In this document: positions 1 through 8,734 of the stretch, in pieces | Layout: each line of letters starts with the position of its first letter | Position numbering within the stretch: the first letter of the stretch is position 1 | NCBI GenBank assembly: GCA_032128395.1 | Contig: JAQBGV010000135.1 | Span: 1 to 27,849, forward strand | DNA length: 27,849 bases | Direction: 5' to 3' | Origin: JAQBGV01 sp032128395 | GTDB lineage: Bacteria > Planctomycetota > UBA8108 > UBA1146 | Program-made: the position numbers and the translations under genes | Notes under the pieces: model-generated | What the model was told of the DNA's origin: nothing | Databases searched by the model: none | Seen by the model: the letters and a program-made list of their open reading frames with translations, nothing else

Positions 1-91
1 ATCTGCGAGGCTTGGGAGTTCCGCGCTTGGCTCCGTACTGAGGTCACGTCTGTCGAACCGCCGTGGTGCGGACCCGCATGCCCGGTGGTGT

Positions 92-126
92 GGGAGGGGG
101 GCGCCCGTGAGGGCCCCCCCTATCCC
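92..126 (-). terminator. Hairpin downstream of the ABC permease gene
   Basis: Just past the permease stop codon, bases 96-106 (six G, a bulged C, then GCCC) pair with 111-120 around a GTGA tetraloop on the plus strand. A 95/121 pair and GGG 92-94 with CCC 124-126 extend the stem. It is very GC-rich and sits where a 3' terminator belongs, but no T tract follows on the minus strand, so factor-independent termination is uncertain. It could instead protect the transcript 3' end. I recognise nothing else in bases 1-134. Confidence 0.4.
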
Positions 127-134
127 GATCGTTC

Positions 135-1724
135 CTACGCCGGGTTACGGATCCACCGCCAGAGTTCGATGATCCGCGGCGGCTGGCCCGTGCGCAGCAT
201 CCCCACTCGGAAGATCCTGCCCGAAGCCCAGAGCATGAACACGGTGCTCACAAGGAGGAGCACCAGCGTGCCGACCATGTCGAAGAGCGGAGGGTTGGCG
301 GCGGCACGGTTCATCATCACGAACGGCGTGTAGAACGGGATCCACGAAAGCACCGTCGCAAGGGTGCCGTTCGGGTCGCGGGGGATGAACATCATCGTGA
401 TCAGCGGCACCATCATGATCATCATCACCGGACCCATGAAGTTCTGCGCTTCCTTGAGGGTGTTGCAGATACTCCCGATGCTCGCGAAGATCCCCGCATA
501 CAGCAGATATCCCAGAACGAAGTACGCGATGAAGGGGACGAGGAGCTCGGCGGTGATGGCGACCTCGAGCAGCCCGAGGGCCCACTCCGCTTCGGGGCCC
601 GCCTTCCACTGGAGCACCCCGTACAGGGAGAGGAGCCAAGCCCCGAGCATCGTGAGGCCGACGAGCGCGATCCCGAGGAGCTTTCCCCCCATCAGTTCGG
701 TCGGAGTGACCGAGGAGAGCAGCACCTCGACGATCTTGTTCGACTTTTCCTCGATCATGTTGTGCAGCAACATCTGCGCGGTCGAGAAGATCGCGACCCA
801 GAGGAGATAGACGAACCCGATCGGAGCCCATTGACGGATCGTGTCCTCGAGCCTGACTTTCTCCTCCCCTGCCGCCTTCATGGGGTTGAAGCTCTCCCCG
901 CGGACCTGAATCGATTGGACCTCGGCGACCACATCGAAGTCGACGCCACGGCGCTCGAACTCGCGCCGGCGGATTTCGGCTGCGATGCTCAGCTTGGCCG
1001 CGCTCTCGAGATCGGTATCGGTGAGGGTCTTCGACCAATAGCGGAGACCGCGACGACTCGTCCCGACGTCGGCTGGGATGATCAGCAGTGCGAAGAGCTC
1101 CGGATGACCCTCCGCCTCGAGAACCCGATTCCCCGTCAGATACGGCTTCATGTCGATCTCGAGCTGCTCATCGCTCGAGGTGCTGTCGATCCCCTCGGGG
1201 AGCGGCACCTGGCGGAATCGAGGACGAGGGGGGATGAACGGAGGAGCATCGGGAGGGAGGACGCCGGAGAGAAGCCTCTTCATCTCCTCGAACGACTCTG
1301 CACTATCGAAAACCTCGCTCGGAGTCATCTCGTCGAGTCCCGCGAGCGATGTCAGATCGAGCGGATTGGCCCCGGCACTCGGGCTCTGTCCGAGCGCTTC
1401 GAAGAGAGAATCGAGCTGATCGAGAACTTGTCGGACATCCACCGCGGCTTCCTGCGGCTTCTTGTCCTGCAAGTACTTCAGAAACGCCTCGAACTCGCGC
1501 TTCCGGTTGCGGCTCTCGATCGTCCGCGTGACGAACCCCCCGAACTCCCCAGAGCGATCGACGATCGTGTAGTGTCGGGTCGGAACCGCCTTGTCCTCGA
1601 GGAACTGGGGGACTTGCGAGAAGACGACAATCATCACCGGAAACAAGGCGATCCCGATCCAGAACCCCTTCGTCTTCGCGTTCTCGAGGTACTCGCGCAC
1701 CGCGACGCGCCAAGCTCTCTTCAT
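135..1724 (-). CDS. ABC-2 type exporter permease (NatB/YhaP-like)
   Basis: A 529-residue membrane subunit of an ABC exporter. One N-terminal membrane segment (about residues 20-40) is followed by a large hydrophilic, extracytoplasmic domain of roughly 270 residues. About five to six membrane helices fill the C-terminal half, including segments starting IGFVYLLWVAIF, LGIALVGLTMLG, FIAYFVLGYLLY and FMGPVMMIMMV. This layout is typical of the ABC2_membrane_3/NatB group, which pumps out ions, peptides or drugs. The substrate cannot be read from the sequence. The ATG overlaps the stop of the ATPase gene by ATGA, so the two should be translated together and form one transporter. Confidence 0.85.
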   Translation of the reverse strand: MKRAWRVAVREYLENAKTKGFWIGIALFPVMIVVFSQVPQFLEDKAVPTRHYTIVDRSGEFGGFVTRTIESRNRKREFEAFLKYLQDKKPQEAAVDVRQVLDQLDSLFEALGQSPSAGANPLDLTSLAGLDEMTPSEVFDSAESFEEMKRLLSGVLPPDAPPFIPPRPRFRQVPLPEGIDSTSSDEQLEIDMKPYLTGNRVLEAEGHPELFALLIIPADVGTSRRGLRYWSKTLTDTDLESAAKLSIAAEIRRREFERRGVDFDVVAEVQSIQVRGESFNPMKAAGEEKVRLEDTIRQWAPIGFVYLLWVAIFSTAQMLLHNMIEEKSNKIVEVLLSSVTPTELMGGKLLGIALVGLTMLGAWLLSLYGVLQWKAGPEAEWALGLLEVAITAELLVPFIAYFVLGYLLYAGIFASIGSICNTLKEAQNFMGPVMMIMMVPLITMMFIPRDPNGTLATVLSWIPFYTPFVMMNRAAANPPLFDMVGTLVLLLVSTVFMLWASGRIFRVGMLRTGQPPRIIELWRWIRNPA

Positions 1725-2659
1725 CGAAACTTCGCTTCCCGTGCCTCGGGGCCGACGAGGTGGACGAAGACATCGTGCAAGGTGGGATCGGCCTGCTCGA
1801 AGCTCTCGAGGGGGATCCCGCGCTCGAAGCAGAGCTTGAGGAGATTTTGCGGCTCGAACTGGTCTGCGATACGGATCTCGTGCAGCGAGATCCCCGCCTC
1901 ATCGCCATCGAGGCGTTCGATCCCGAGGATCCCCTCGAGCGCCGCCATCGGCTTCAAGTCCCCGGCGGTGCGCACCCGCACCCGACGCGGAATCGTCCGT
2001 CGAGCCTCTTCGATCGTCCCTTCGAAGATCTTCCGCCCCTTCGCCAGCAGCAGGATCCGCTGACAGATCCGCTCGGCGTGAGACATCACGTGGGTCGAGA
2101 AGATCACCGTGCTCCCCCGACTCGCCAGGTCCTGGATCACTTCCTCCATCACCTGTTGGTTCACCGGATCGAGCCCGCTGAAGGGCTCGTCGAGGATCAC
2201 GAACTCCGGGTCGTGCGCGATGGAGGCGAGCACCTGCACCTTCTGAGCCATCCCCTTCGAGAGGGCTTCGGTCCGCTGGTTCGCGAAGTCGCCGAGCCCG
2301 TAGCGCTCCAGGAGTTCGAACGCCAGCACCTTCGCGCGCTTCTTGGGCACCCCCTTGAGCGTCGCGAAGTAAGCGATCGTCGCCCAGGTGCGCATCTTCT
2401 TGTAGAGCCCCTTCTCCTCCGGCAGGTATCCGATCCGGTCGCGCACCGCCAGGGCGTTCGATCCGAGCACGGTGATCCTTCCGGAGGTGGGGCGGATGAT
2501 CTCGAGGATCATCCGGATCGCGGTGGTCTTCCCCGCGCCGTTCGGGCCGAGGAATCCGAACACGGACCCGGCGGGGACCGTGAAGCTGACCTCGTCGACG
2601 GCACGAAAGTCCCCGTACGTCTTGGTGACGTTCTCGAGGACGAGTGCAGCTTCGCTCAA
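1721..2659 (-). CDS. ABC exporter ATP-binding protein (NatA/YhaQ-like)
   Basis: A 312-residue ATPase of an ABC-2 exporter. It shows Walker A GPNGAGKTT near residue 40 and Walker B VILDEPFSGLD. Its signature reads LSKGMAQKVQ in place of LSGGQ, which is typical of the NatA/YhaQ group. A C-terminal accessory domain of the DUF4162 type (about residues 220-312) follows. The start is taken as TTG at 2659 because a GGAGGG Shine-Dalgarno lies six bases upstream and the conserved protein begins there with SEAALVLENVTKTYG. The open frame runs further upstream, but those residues are unlike any ABC protein and lie antisense to or between other genes. The gene ends in an ATGA overlap with the permease it would energise, and an 83-base gap separates it from the phosphodiesterase gene upstream. 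Confidence 0.88.
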   Translation of the reverse strand: MSEAALVLENVTKTYGDFRAVDEVSFTVPAGSVFGFLGPNGAGKTTAIRMILEIIRPTSGRITVLGSNALAVRDRIGYLPEEKGLYKKMRTWATIAYFATLKGVPKKRAKVLAFELLERYGLGDFANQRTEALSKGMAQKVQVLASIAHDPEFVILDEPFSGLDPVNQQVMEEVIQDLASRGSTVIFSTHVMSHAERICQRILLLAKGRKIFEGTIEEARRTIPRRVRVRTAGDLKPMAALEGILGIERLDGDEAGISLHEIRIADQFEPQNLLKLCFERGIPLESFEQADPTLHDVFVHLVGPEAREAKFR

Positions 2660-2665
2660 ATGGGA

Positions 2666-2671
2666 CCCTCC
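2666..2671 (-). promoter_or_regulatory. Shine-Dalgarno of the exporter ATPase gene
   Basis: GGAGGG on the minus strand lies six bases before TTG at 2659. This site decides the unusual TTG start, since no ATG or GTG with a usable ribosome-binding site lies near the conserved N-terminus. Confidence 0.7.
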
Positions 2672-2742
2672 CTGCGGGTGCGGATCGGGGCGCAGGGGAA
2701 CACGGTAGCGAGGCTGAACGGGCGGCTCAATGGCTCTGGGGG

Positions 2743-3408
2743 CTAGAACCACTCCGGGTGATCCGTGATCACCCATTCCACCCCCGCCTCGATGAATTTC
2801 CGCGCCCGTTCCGGCTCGTTCACCGTCCACACCGCGATCTCCTTGCCCGCCGCTGCGAATCGCTCTCGTTCGGCGGCGATACGATCGCCCGGGACCGGGT
2901 CGTGTCGCAGATCGTAGCCATCGATCGGTTCCTCGCGCCGCGCGAACGCCTCGTCCCAATCTTCGGAGAAGAGGTAGATCTTGTGGTGGGGGAGGGCGGC
3001 GCGGGCGGGAGAGGGGAGATCGCCGTGCACGATGACCAGGGGATCGAGGTGGTCCGCCCCGGCGAGATCCGCCGCGAGTGTTCGGAGATGCTCCTCGCGC
3101 GTCTCCTTGACCTCGACCATCGGTCGACACCCCTCGGGGAGCACCGCGAGTGCCTCGGCGAGCGTGGCGATGTCCACCGCGGCACGAAGTTCGACGAGCG
3201 AGACCGAAGCAATCCGCACATCGAGGCGGTGCAAGCGGCGCAGATCCGGGTCGTGGTGCATCACCCAGATCCCGTCCGCGGTCGCGTGCACATCGAACTC
3301 GACCGCCGCGCAGCCGAGAGAGACCGCCGCCTCGAGCGCTCGGAGAGTGTTCTCGGTCTCATCGCGCGTCCAACCGCGGTGCGCGACGATGCGGGGATCG
3401 ATGCTCAC
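2743..3408 (-). CDS. Glycerophosphodiester phosphodiesterase (GDPD family)
   Basis: A 221-residue enzyme of the GDPD TIM-barrel family, which hydrolyses glycerophosphodiesters to glycerol-3-phosphate and an alcohol. Visible motifs are AHRGW with catalytic H10, ENT at 19-21, the metal-binding EFDVH (E37, D39), HHDPD with the second catalytic H52, MVEVK (E99), VWTVNE and ITDHPEWF at the C-terminus. There is no signal peptide, so it should be cytoplasmic, and its length is usual for short bacterial GDPDs. The start is GTG at 3408, which overlaps the stop of the upstream hydantoinase B gene as GTGA. Translation is therefore probably coupled. The frame stays open upstream of this GTG only as an antisense-like shadow. 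Confidence 0.9.
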   Translation of the reverse strand: MSIDPRIVAHRGWTRDETENTLRALEAAVSLGCAAVEFDVHATADGIWVMHHDPDLRRLHRLDVRIASVSLVELRAAVDIATLAEALAVLPEGCRPMVEVKETREEHLRTLAADLAGADHLDPLVIVHGDLPSPARAALPHHKIYLFSEDWDEAFARREEPIDGYDLRHDPVPGDRIAAERERFAAAGKEIAVWTVNEPERARKFIEAGVEWVITDHPEWF

Positions 3409-4970
3409 GGAGCGGCTCCGAATCCCCCACCCCCGGGGGTCTCGATGCGAATCGCCTCCCCGGGCGCCAGGGTGCCCATCCACTTGCTCGGCAGCGGTTC
3501 TTCGCTCCCATCCGCTCGGATGCGCGTGTTGCGACCGGTCGCACCATCGGTACCCCCCGCACGACCCTTCGGGGGTTGGCGACGGCGTTCGGTGAGGAGG
3601 GCGATCTCGATCGGCGCGCGCGCTTCGATCTCGCGCACGACTCCGTCGCCGCCACGGTAGATCCCCGCCCCGCCGCTCCCCTCGCGGATCGTGGTCGAAC
3701 GCACGCGGACGGGTAGGTCGCGTTCCAGCGATTCGATGGGCGTATTGCGAGTGTTCGTCAGATGGGAGTGTCGCCCCGACATCCCCGCGCCGGACGGGTG
3801 AGCGCCCGCTCCCCCCCCGATCGTCTCGTAGTAACTGAACGCGTGAGGCTGCCCCCCTCCGAGGGTGCAGTTGTTCATCGTCCCCTGGCTCTCGGCCGGA
3901 ACGCGGTCGGGGAGCGCGGGAGCGAGTGCGGCGAAGATGAGATCGACGAGGCGCTGCGAGGTCTCGACGTTGCCCCCCGCAACCGCAGCGGGAGGCGCGG
4001 GGTCGAGGATGGAGCCGGGGGGGATCGTCACCTCGATCGGACGCAGGCACCCGGCGTTCGCCGGGATGTCCTCACCCGTGAGGGTGCGCAGGGTGTAGAA
4101 GATCGCGGAGAGGACGATCGCTCGATTTGCATTCATCGGTCCGGCGCAGGCGGGCGCAGTTCCGGTGAAGTCGAACCGCGCGCACTCTCCGTCGACCTCG
4201 ATCGCGAGGCGCAGGGGGATGGGAGCGTCGCTGAACCCATCGTCGTCGAGCCACTCCTCGGCCTCGTATCGACCGTCGGGGATCTCCGAGAGGAGCGCGC
4301 GGATGTGGCGCTCCGCCGCGTCCTGCAGGTGCCGGGCGTACCTGAGGAGCTCCGCGCGATCACCGCGGGCGAGCAGTCTCGCGAGCCCCGCTTCTCCGAC
4401 CCGCAGCGCGTTGCGTTGTGCGGCCAGATCGCCTTCGCGCTCCTCCGGTTGCCGCACGTTCGCGAAGAAGAGCGCCTGCGTCTCGCGCACCGCTTCGCCG
4501 CCGCGCAGCCAGAGCACCGGGGGGATGCGAAGGCCTTCTTCGTGGATCTCGGTCGAGAGCGCCATCGAGCCACGGGCCGCGCCGCCGACATCGGCGTGAT
4601 GCGCTCGATTCGCGAGATAGAAGGTCGGTCTCTCGCGGTCCGACTCGAAGTACGCGGAGACGAAGGTGAGATCGGGGAGGTGGGTGCCCCCCTCCCAGGG
4701 ATCGTTCAGAAGGACCACGTCCCCCGGCTCGAAGTGGTGCGCGCGGAGCGCTGCCTCGACCGAGAGGGGCATTGCGCCGAGATGCACCGGGATGTGCGCG
4801 GCCTGGGCGATCATCGCACCGGCCGCGTCGAAGATCGCGCAGGAGAAGTCGCGCCGCTCCTTGATGTTCGGCGAAAAGCCGGTGCGCTCGAGCGCGGAGC
4901 CCATCTCCTCGGCGATGGAGTCGAGGAGGTTCTGGTAGATGCGCAGGAGGACCGGATCGGGGTGCTTCAT
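3405..4970 (-). CDS. hyuB: Hydantoinase B / oxoprolinase family subunit
   Basis: A 521-residue protein of the HyuB family: N-methylhydantoinase B, the C-terminal half of 5-oxoprolinase, and acetone carboxylase alpha. With HyuA, such enzymes open cyclic amides in an ATP-dependent reaction. Family hallmarks are DPVLLRIYQNLLDSIAEEMG at the start, a central run with LLNDPWEGGTHLPDLT, HHADVGG, the SQGTMNNCTLGG stretch, and the Gly-rich tail ETPGGGGFG. The length is normal for the family. No strong Shine-Dalgarno is visible before ATG 4970. It follows modC after 83 bases and overlaps the phosphodiesterase gene by GTGA. Its expected partner hyuA is not adjacent but lies at 20352-22343. The actual substrate is unknown. 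Confidence 0.87.
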   Translation of the reverse strand: MKHPDPVLLRIYQNLLDSIAEEMGSALERTGFSPNIKERRDFSCAIFDAAGAMIAQAAHIPVHLGAMPLSVEAALRAHHFEPGDVVLLNDPWEGGTHLPDLTFVSAYFESDRERPTFYLANRAHHADVGGAARGSMALSTEIHEEGLRIPPVLWLRGGEAVRETQALFFANVRQPEEREGDLAAQRNALRVGEAGLARLLARGDRAELLRYARHLQDAAERHIRALLSEIPDGRYEAEEWLDDDGFSDAPIPLRLAIEVDGECARFDFTGTAPACAGPMNANRAIVLSAIFYTLRTLTGEDIPANAGCLRPIEVTIPPGSILDPAPPAAVAGGNVETSQRLVDLIFAALAPALPDRVPAESQGTMNNCTLGGGQPHAFSYYETIGGGAGAHPSGAGMSGRHSHLTNTRNTPIESLERDLPVRVRSTTIREGSGGAGIYRGGDGVVREIEARAPIEIALLTERRRQPPKGRAGGTDGATGRNTRIRADGSEEPLPSKWMGTLAPGEAIRIETPGGGGFGAAP

Positions 4971-5053
4971 GGGGAAAGGCTAGCGGGTCGGGACGCGAGT
5001 TTGAAGTGTGGGGACTGGCTCGCCAGTCTCTTTGGATATCCCTGGAGCTCGCA

Positions 5054-6134
5054 CTACTGGATCCGCACCGCGCTCGCCTTGATCAGTGCGGTGACTTCGT
5101 GCCCCTCTGCCAGCTCGAGCCTTTCCGCCGATCGCGTCGTCACTTCGACGAGGACCATCACCGGTGCTGGTCCCCCGAGCGCGAGCTCGACCACCGTCGC
5201 GCCGCCGCGGTCGGTCCGCCTCGCGACCAGCGCTTGCAGCCGATTCTGGAACGAGGTCGGACCGATCTCCCCGACCGCCAGTGCGATCTCCTCCGCGCCG
5301 ATCGTCACCGTGACGCGATCCCCGACGGCGAGACCACCCCCCACCGCAGCGAGTTCGGGGCCGGTCCCGCGCTCTCCGAGTCGCACCCGCGCGGTCTCCC
5401 CATCGATCGCGGTGACGAGCGCGGGGAGCACGTTCACCCGACCGAGGGGCGAACCCGGGCCGAGCCACTCCGGACGGAGCGCGAGGTCGCGGTAGTCCCC
5501 CGAGCCACCGACCTCCCCTCTATCGAGGAGGATCAAGCGATCGGTCATCGAGAGCAGTTCCGGGAGGTCGTGAGTGACGTGGAGGGCCGGGATCCCGAAC
5601 CGTTCGTGCAGGCGGCGCAGGTACGGGATGATCTGGCTGCGGCGCGCACGGTCGATCGACGCGAGCGGTTCGTCGAGAAGGAGCACCCGCGGAGCGGCGA
5701 GGAGCGAACGACCGAGCGCGACCCGCTGTCGTTCCCCACCGGACAGACTCGGGGATGCGCGCTCGAGTAGGGGTTCCAGCTCGAGAGTGTCGATGACTTC
5801 CGTCAGCGCGGGGGACCCCGGGCGGCCGACGGACATCCCGAAGCGCAGGTTCTCGGCGACGTCGAGGTGCGGGAAGAGTCGGCCATCCTGGAAAACGATG
5901 CCGACCCGACGCTGCTCCGGTGGGAGGTCGATCTTGCGGGCGGTGTCGGCGAGGACGTGTCCGTCGAGCTCGATCGTCCCCCGATCGATCCGACGGAGTC
6001 CCGCGAGTGCGTGCAGGAGCGTGGTCTTCCCCCGAGCCGGAAACTCCGAACAGCCCCGTGACGCCGTTCTCGAACGAGCCGCGCGCCGCGAGTCGGAACG
6101 ACCCCGCACGGAGTTCTACATCGAACGTGATCAC
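5054..6134 (-). CDS. modC: Molybdate ABC transporter ATPase ModC, apparent +1 frameshift in Walker A
   Basis: ATP-binding subunit of the molybdate importer. The reading begins at GTG 6134, which overlaps the modB stop as GTGA, and runs VITFDVELRAGSFRLAARG up to GVSGSG. An extra base in a G5 run (C5 at 6029-6033 on the plus strand) then breaks the frame inside the P-loop. The next frame continues KTTLLHALAG, Q-loop VFQDGRLFP, signature LSGGERQR, Walker B VLLLDEPLASID, switch HVTHD and a C-terminal TOBE domain (about residues 225-359). Removing one G gives 360 codons and a standard ModC. As written, the only in-frame protein with most domains lacks an intact Walker A and would be inactive. A homopolymer sequencing or assembly error is as likely as a true mutation. 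Weak hairpin 5011-5030 follows the gene. Confidence 0.82.
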
Positions 6135-6862
6135 CGCGGCACCTCGCGACGTCGCCCGTCCCGACCCGCTCGCAATCTGCGCGCAGAACGCTCGGAGAGC
6201 GCGAGGGCGATGAGGGCGATCCCGACCGAGATCGCAACCAGACGTGCGACGCGGATCTCTCCCCCCGGACTCTGCATCTCGGTGAAGATCAGGAGCGGCA
6301 AGGTGCGGGTGCTCCCCGCGATGTTGCCTGCGAACACGATCGTCGCCCCGAACTCCCCGAGCGCGCGGGCGAAACAGAGCAAGGTCCCCGCGGCGATCCC
6401 CGGTGCCGCGAGGGGGAGTGTGACTCGCCACCAGGTGCGGATCGGCCCCGCCCCGAGGGTGCGCGCCGCGTCCTCGAGTCCGCCATCGACCGATTCGAAA
6501 GCGAGGCGTGCCGAACGCACCAGCAGAGGAAGTGCCATCGCGCTCCCCGCGAGCACGAGGGCGACCGGGGTGAAGGCGACCTCGATCCCGATCCGGGAGA
6601 GCCCCGCTCCGAGCCAGCCGTGATGCCCGAGAAGGATGAGAAGGCCGTAGCCGATCACCACCGGGGGGAGCACCAGGGGGAGGTGGACCAGCGTGTCGAC
6701 CAACGTCTTCCCCGGGAAGCGGTACCGGGCGAGAACCCAAGCGAGCGCGACCCCCGGCGGAAGGCAGAGCAGCGCGACGAGGACCGCCGTGATCGCACTC
6801 AATCCGAGAGCGCTCCACTCCGCACCCGTCAGAATCGCGCCGGTCACGATGGCGAAGTTCAC
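6131..6862 (-). CDS. modB: Molybdate ABC transporter permease ModB
   Basis: A 243-residue inner-membrane permease. About five membrane helices are visible, with the EAA coupling motif in the form EDAARTLGAG..RTWWRVTLPLA near residues 140-165, followed by ALGEFGATIVFAGN. Both are characteristic of ModB/CysT-type permeases. The ATG at 6862 overlaps the modA stop (ATGA), and its own stop overlaps the modC GTG (GTGA). The three genes are thus a tightly coupled modABC unit. It would pass molybdate or tungstate across the inner membrane to feed molybdenum cofactor synthesis, which the oxidoreductase at 9.8-13.7 kb requires. Confidence 0.9.
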   Translation of the reverse strand: MNFAIVTGAILTGAEWSALGLSAITAVLVALLCLPPGVALAWVLARYRFPGKTLVDTLVHLPLVLPPVVIGYGLLILLGHHGWLGAGLSRIGIEVAFTPVALVLAGSAMALPLLVRSARLAFESVDGGLEDAARTLGAGPIRTWWRVTLPLAAPGIAAGTLLCFARALGEFGATIVFAGNIAGSTRTLPLLIFTEMQSPGGEIRVARLVAISVGIALIALALSERSARRLRAGRDGRRREVPR

Positions 6863-7632
6863 TCTCGTTCCTCATCCACGACGAATCCCCGCGCGCGTAG
6901 GAGGTCACGGGCAGCGGGGCCGGTGCAGAACTCGCACAGCGCTTCGGTGCGGGGATCGCACCCTTCGAGCGGAGCGAGGAGGAGCTCGATCGGGTCGTGA
7001 TGGCGAGCCTCGATCGACTCCAGCACTATCAACTCGGGGAATGCGAGAGCATCGGTGCGATAGATGATGCCGATCGGTGCTTCTCCCCGTCGAACGTATT
7101 CGACGGCGGCCCGCGCATCGAGCGCGGGGAGGAACCGCGACTGCCACGACTCCCAGCGGCCGAGGGACTCGAGCGCTTGACGGGTGTATCGCCCGAGCGG
7201 CACGTAGGCGGGATCGGCGATCGCGACACGCGATGGCAATTCGGGGAGCGTACTCGGACCGTCCGTGGCGGCGACGATGACGAGCGCGTTGCGCGCGAAC
7301 CGTCGCAGGCGCTCGTTCCGCAGCCGACCGATGCCCTCCAGGTATGCACACCACTCGGGGTGCGCCGAGATGAACAGGTCCGCCGGCGCTCCCTGTTCGA
7401 TCTGCCTGGCGAGAGTGGAGCTCGCGGCGGTGCTGACGTGCACTCGGATCCCGGTCTCTCGTTCGAAGTCCTCGGCGAGCTGCTCGATCACATCCCCCGC
7501 GCTCGCGGCGCAGAAGACGAAGAGCGGCTGGGTCGAGGGGGGGCCGCGACCAGAGCAGCCGGCACAGAGGCAGTACCAGAGGGCGAGACCCGCGAGGAGG
7601 ACGATCTCGGTACCGTGGCTCCGCTGGCGCAT
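6859..7632 (-). CDS. modA: Molybdate-binding protein ModA (lipoprotein-like)
   Basis: A 257-residue substrate-binding protein of the ModA/WtpA family. The N-terminal hydrophobic stretch ends in LCAGC (C26), a near-canonical lipobox, so the protein is probably lipid-anchored, not free in the periplasm. Family motifs are FCAASA at the first oxyanion-binding strand (usually FAAAS), STAASSTLARQIEQGAPADLF, the aromatic-basic VPLGRYTRQALE segment, and GIIYRTDA. The start ATG 7632 has an AGGA-type site six bases upstream. Several extra cysteines (ALCEFC) near the C-terminus are unusual. Sequence alone does not separate molybdate from tungstate. It lies 34 bases after the dehydrogenase-like gene, so it may be part of a longer operon. 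Confidence 0.87.
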   Translation of the reverse strand: MRQRSHGTEIVLLAGLALWYCLCAGCSGRGPPSTQPLFVFCAASAGDVIEQLAEDFERETGIRVHVSTAASSTLARQIEQGAPADLFISAHPEWCAYLEGIGRLRNERLRRFARNALVIVAATDGPSTLPELPSRVAIADPAYVPLGRYTRQALESLGRWESWQSRFLPALDARAAVEYVRRGEAPIGIIYRTDALAFPELIVLESIEARHHDPIELLLAPLEGCDPRTEALCEFCTGPAARDLLRARGFVVDEERE

Positions 7633-7666
7633 CGCCCGTCCTCGCTCCAGGGAACCGCTCTCGAGA

Positions 7667-8734
7667 CTACGTCACGTACAGCGATCCGTTCTTCGTCTCC
7701 AGGAAGCGGTCGAAGGGGATCGCCTCCTGCCGGATGAATCCTCTTCGAGGAAGGATCTCGGCCGCGACCATCTCGACCACCGCACAGATCGAGGCAGCGG
7801 TGGTCCACGAGATCGCCCGCCACACCTCACCGTCGATCTCGATCGGGTAGAACGCCTCGACGTACTCTTCGCGCCTGAGCTTGTCCTCTTTCCACCCCTC
7901 GACCGAGGCGTGGATGAACACGACGTCGTCGTTCACCGGAGGCTTCGCGTTCACCAGGATCTCCCCGGCCAGCTTGCGGTTCTCCCTGAGGTGCAGTTCG
8001 TGGAAGAAGAAGCGCATCAGGTCGCAGTGGCCGGGATAGCGCAGAGTCTTGTAGTTGAGATCTTGAACCCGTCCATCGAAGGTCTCGCACATCGTACCGA
8101 GCCCCCCCGAGGTCGTGAACGCCTCGAGGCGCAGTCCGTTGATCACGATCGTCTCGAGCTGACCGAGGGCGGGATTCGTCACCCGCCGACCGTCCCGGAT
8201 CACCTCGCAGTCGTTCAGGTACTCGTTGACCACCCCCTCGGGGCTCCAATTGAACGCGTAGCCGAGAACGCCGCTCGGATGCTCGGGGAGGGCGCCGACG
8301 CGCAGCTCGATGCTGCGCAGCTTGTCGAAGTCAGCGGCGAGCGCGGCACCCACGATCCCGATGAAACCGGGGGCGAGCCCGCACTGCGGAGCGAGCACTG
8401 CGCGCGCGTCCTTCGACAACTCGAGGATCGCATGCGTCGTCGGAACATCCTCGGTCAGGTCGAAGTAGTGGATCCCCGCCGCGTGCGCGGCTCGCGCGAT
8501 CGGCAGGTTGAGATGGTGCGGCAGGCAGGCGACCACGGCGTCTTGCCCCGCGAGGAGCCCTGCGAGTACGCCGTCCCCCGAGATGTCGGTATCTACACAA
8601 TCGAACGGGACCGTGCCGTGCAGGCTTCGGTCCACGCCGATCACGGTGAATCCCGTCCGCGCGAGCAGGATGCCGACGAGCCTCCCGACCTTGCCGAGAC
8701 CGATCACCACGATGCGTTCGATCGCTTCGCTCAT
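7667..8734 (-). CDS. Saccharopine/lysine dehydrogenase family protein
   Basis: A 355-residue NAD(P)-dependent enzyme of the saccharopine dehydrogenase superfamily, closest in plan to L-lysine 6-dehydrogenase-like proteins. The Rossmann fold starts at IVVIGLGKVGRLVG (residues 8-21), with GVDRS at the second strand. This is followed by VVACLPHHLNLPIARAA and the family stretch CGLAPGFIGIVG, which leads into the substrate domain with LPEHPSGVLGYAFNWSPEGVVNEY. Start ATG 8734 has an AGGT site seven bases upstream. No signal peptide is present. The natural substrate (lysine, saccharopine or a carboxynorspermidine-like compound) cannot be decided here. It heads the co-directional run that includes modABC. 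Confidence 0.83.
   Translation of the reverse strand: MSEAIERIVVIGLGKVGRLVGILLARTGFTVIGVDRSLHGTVPFDCVDTDISGDGVLAGLLAGQDAVVACLPHHLNLPIARAAHAAGIHYFDLTEDVPTTHAILELSKDARAVLAPQCGLAPGFIGIVGAALAADFDKLRSIELRVGALPEHPSGVLGYAFNWSPEGVVNEYLNDCEVIRDGRRVTNPALGQLETIVINGLRLEAFTTSGGLGTMCETFDGRVQDLNYKTLRYPGHCDLMRFFFHELHLRENRKLAGEILVNAKPPVNDDVVFIHASVEGWKEDKLRREEYVEAFYPIEIDGEVWRAISWTTAASICAVVEMVAAEILPRRGFIRQEAIPFDRFLETKNGSLYVT

Noticed and set aside
2660..3130. An N-terminal extension of the NatA-like ATPase
   Set aside because: The added residues are Arg/Gly/Pro-rich, overlap the phosphodiesterase gene in another frame and precede a clear Shine-Dalgarno plus TTG start.
5011..5030. An 8-pair hairpin after modC as a terminator
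   Set aside because: The loop is tight, one pair is G-T, and no T run follows on the minus strand, so read-through into hyuB is as likely.
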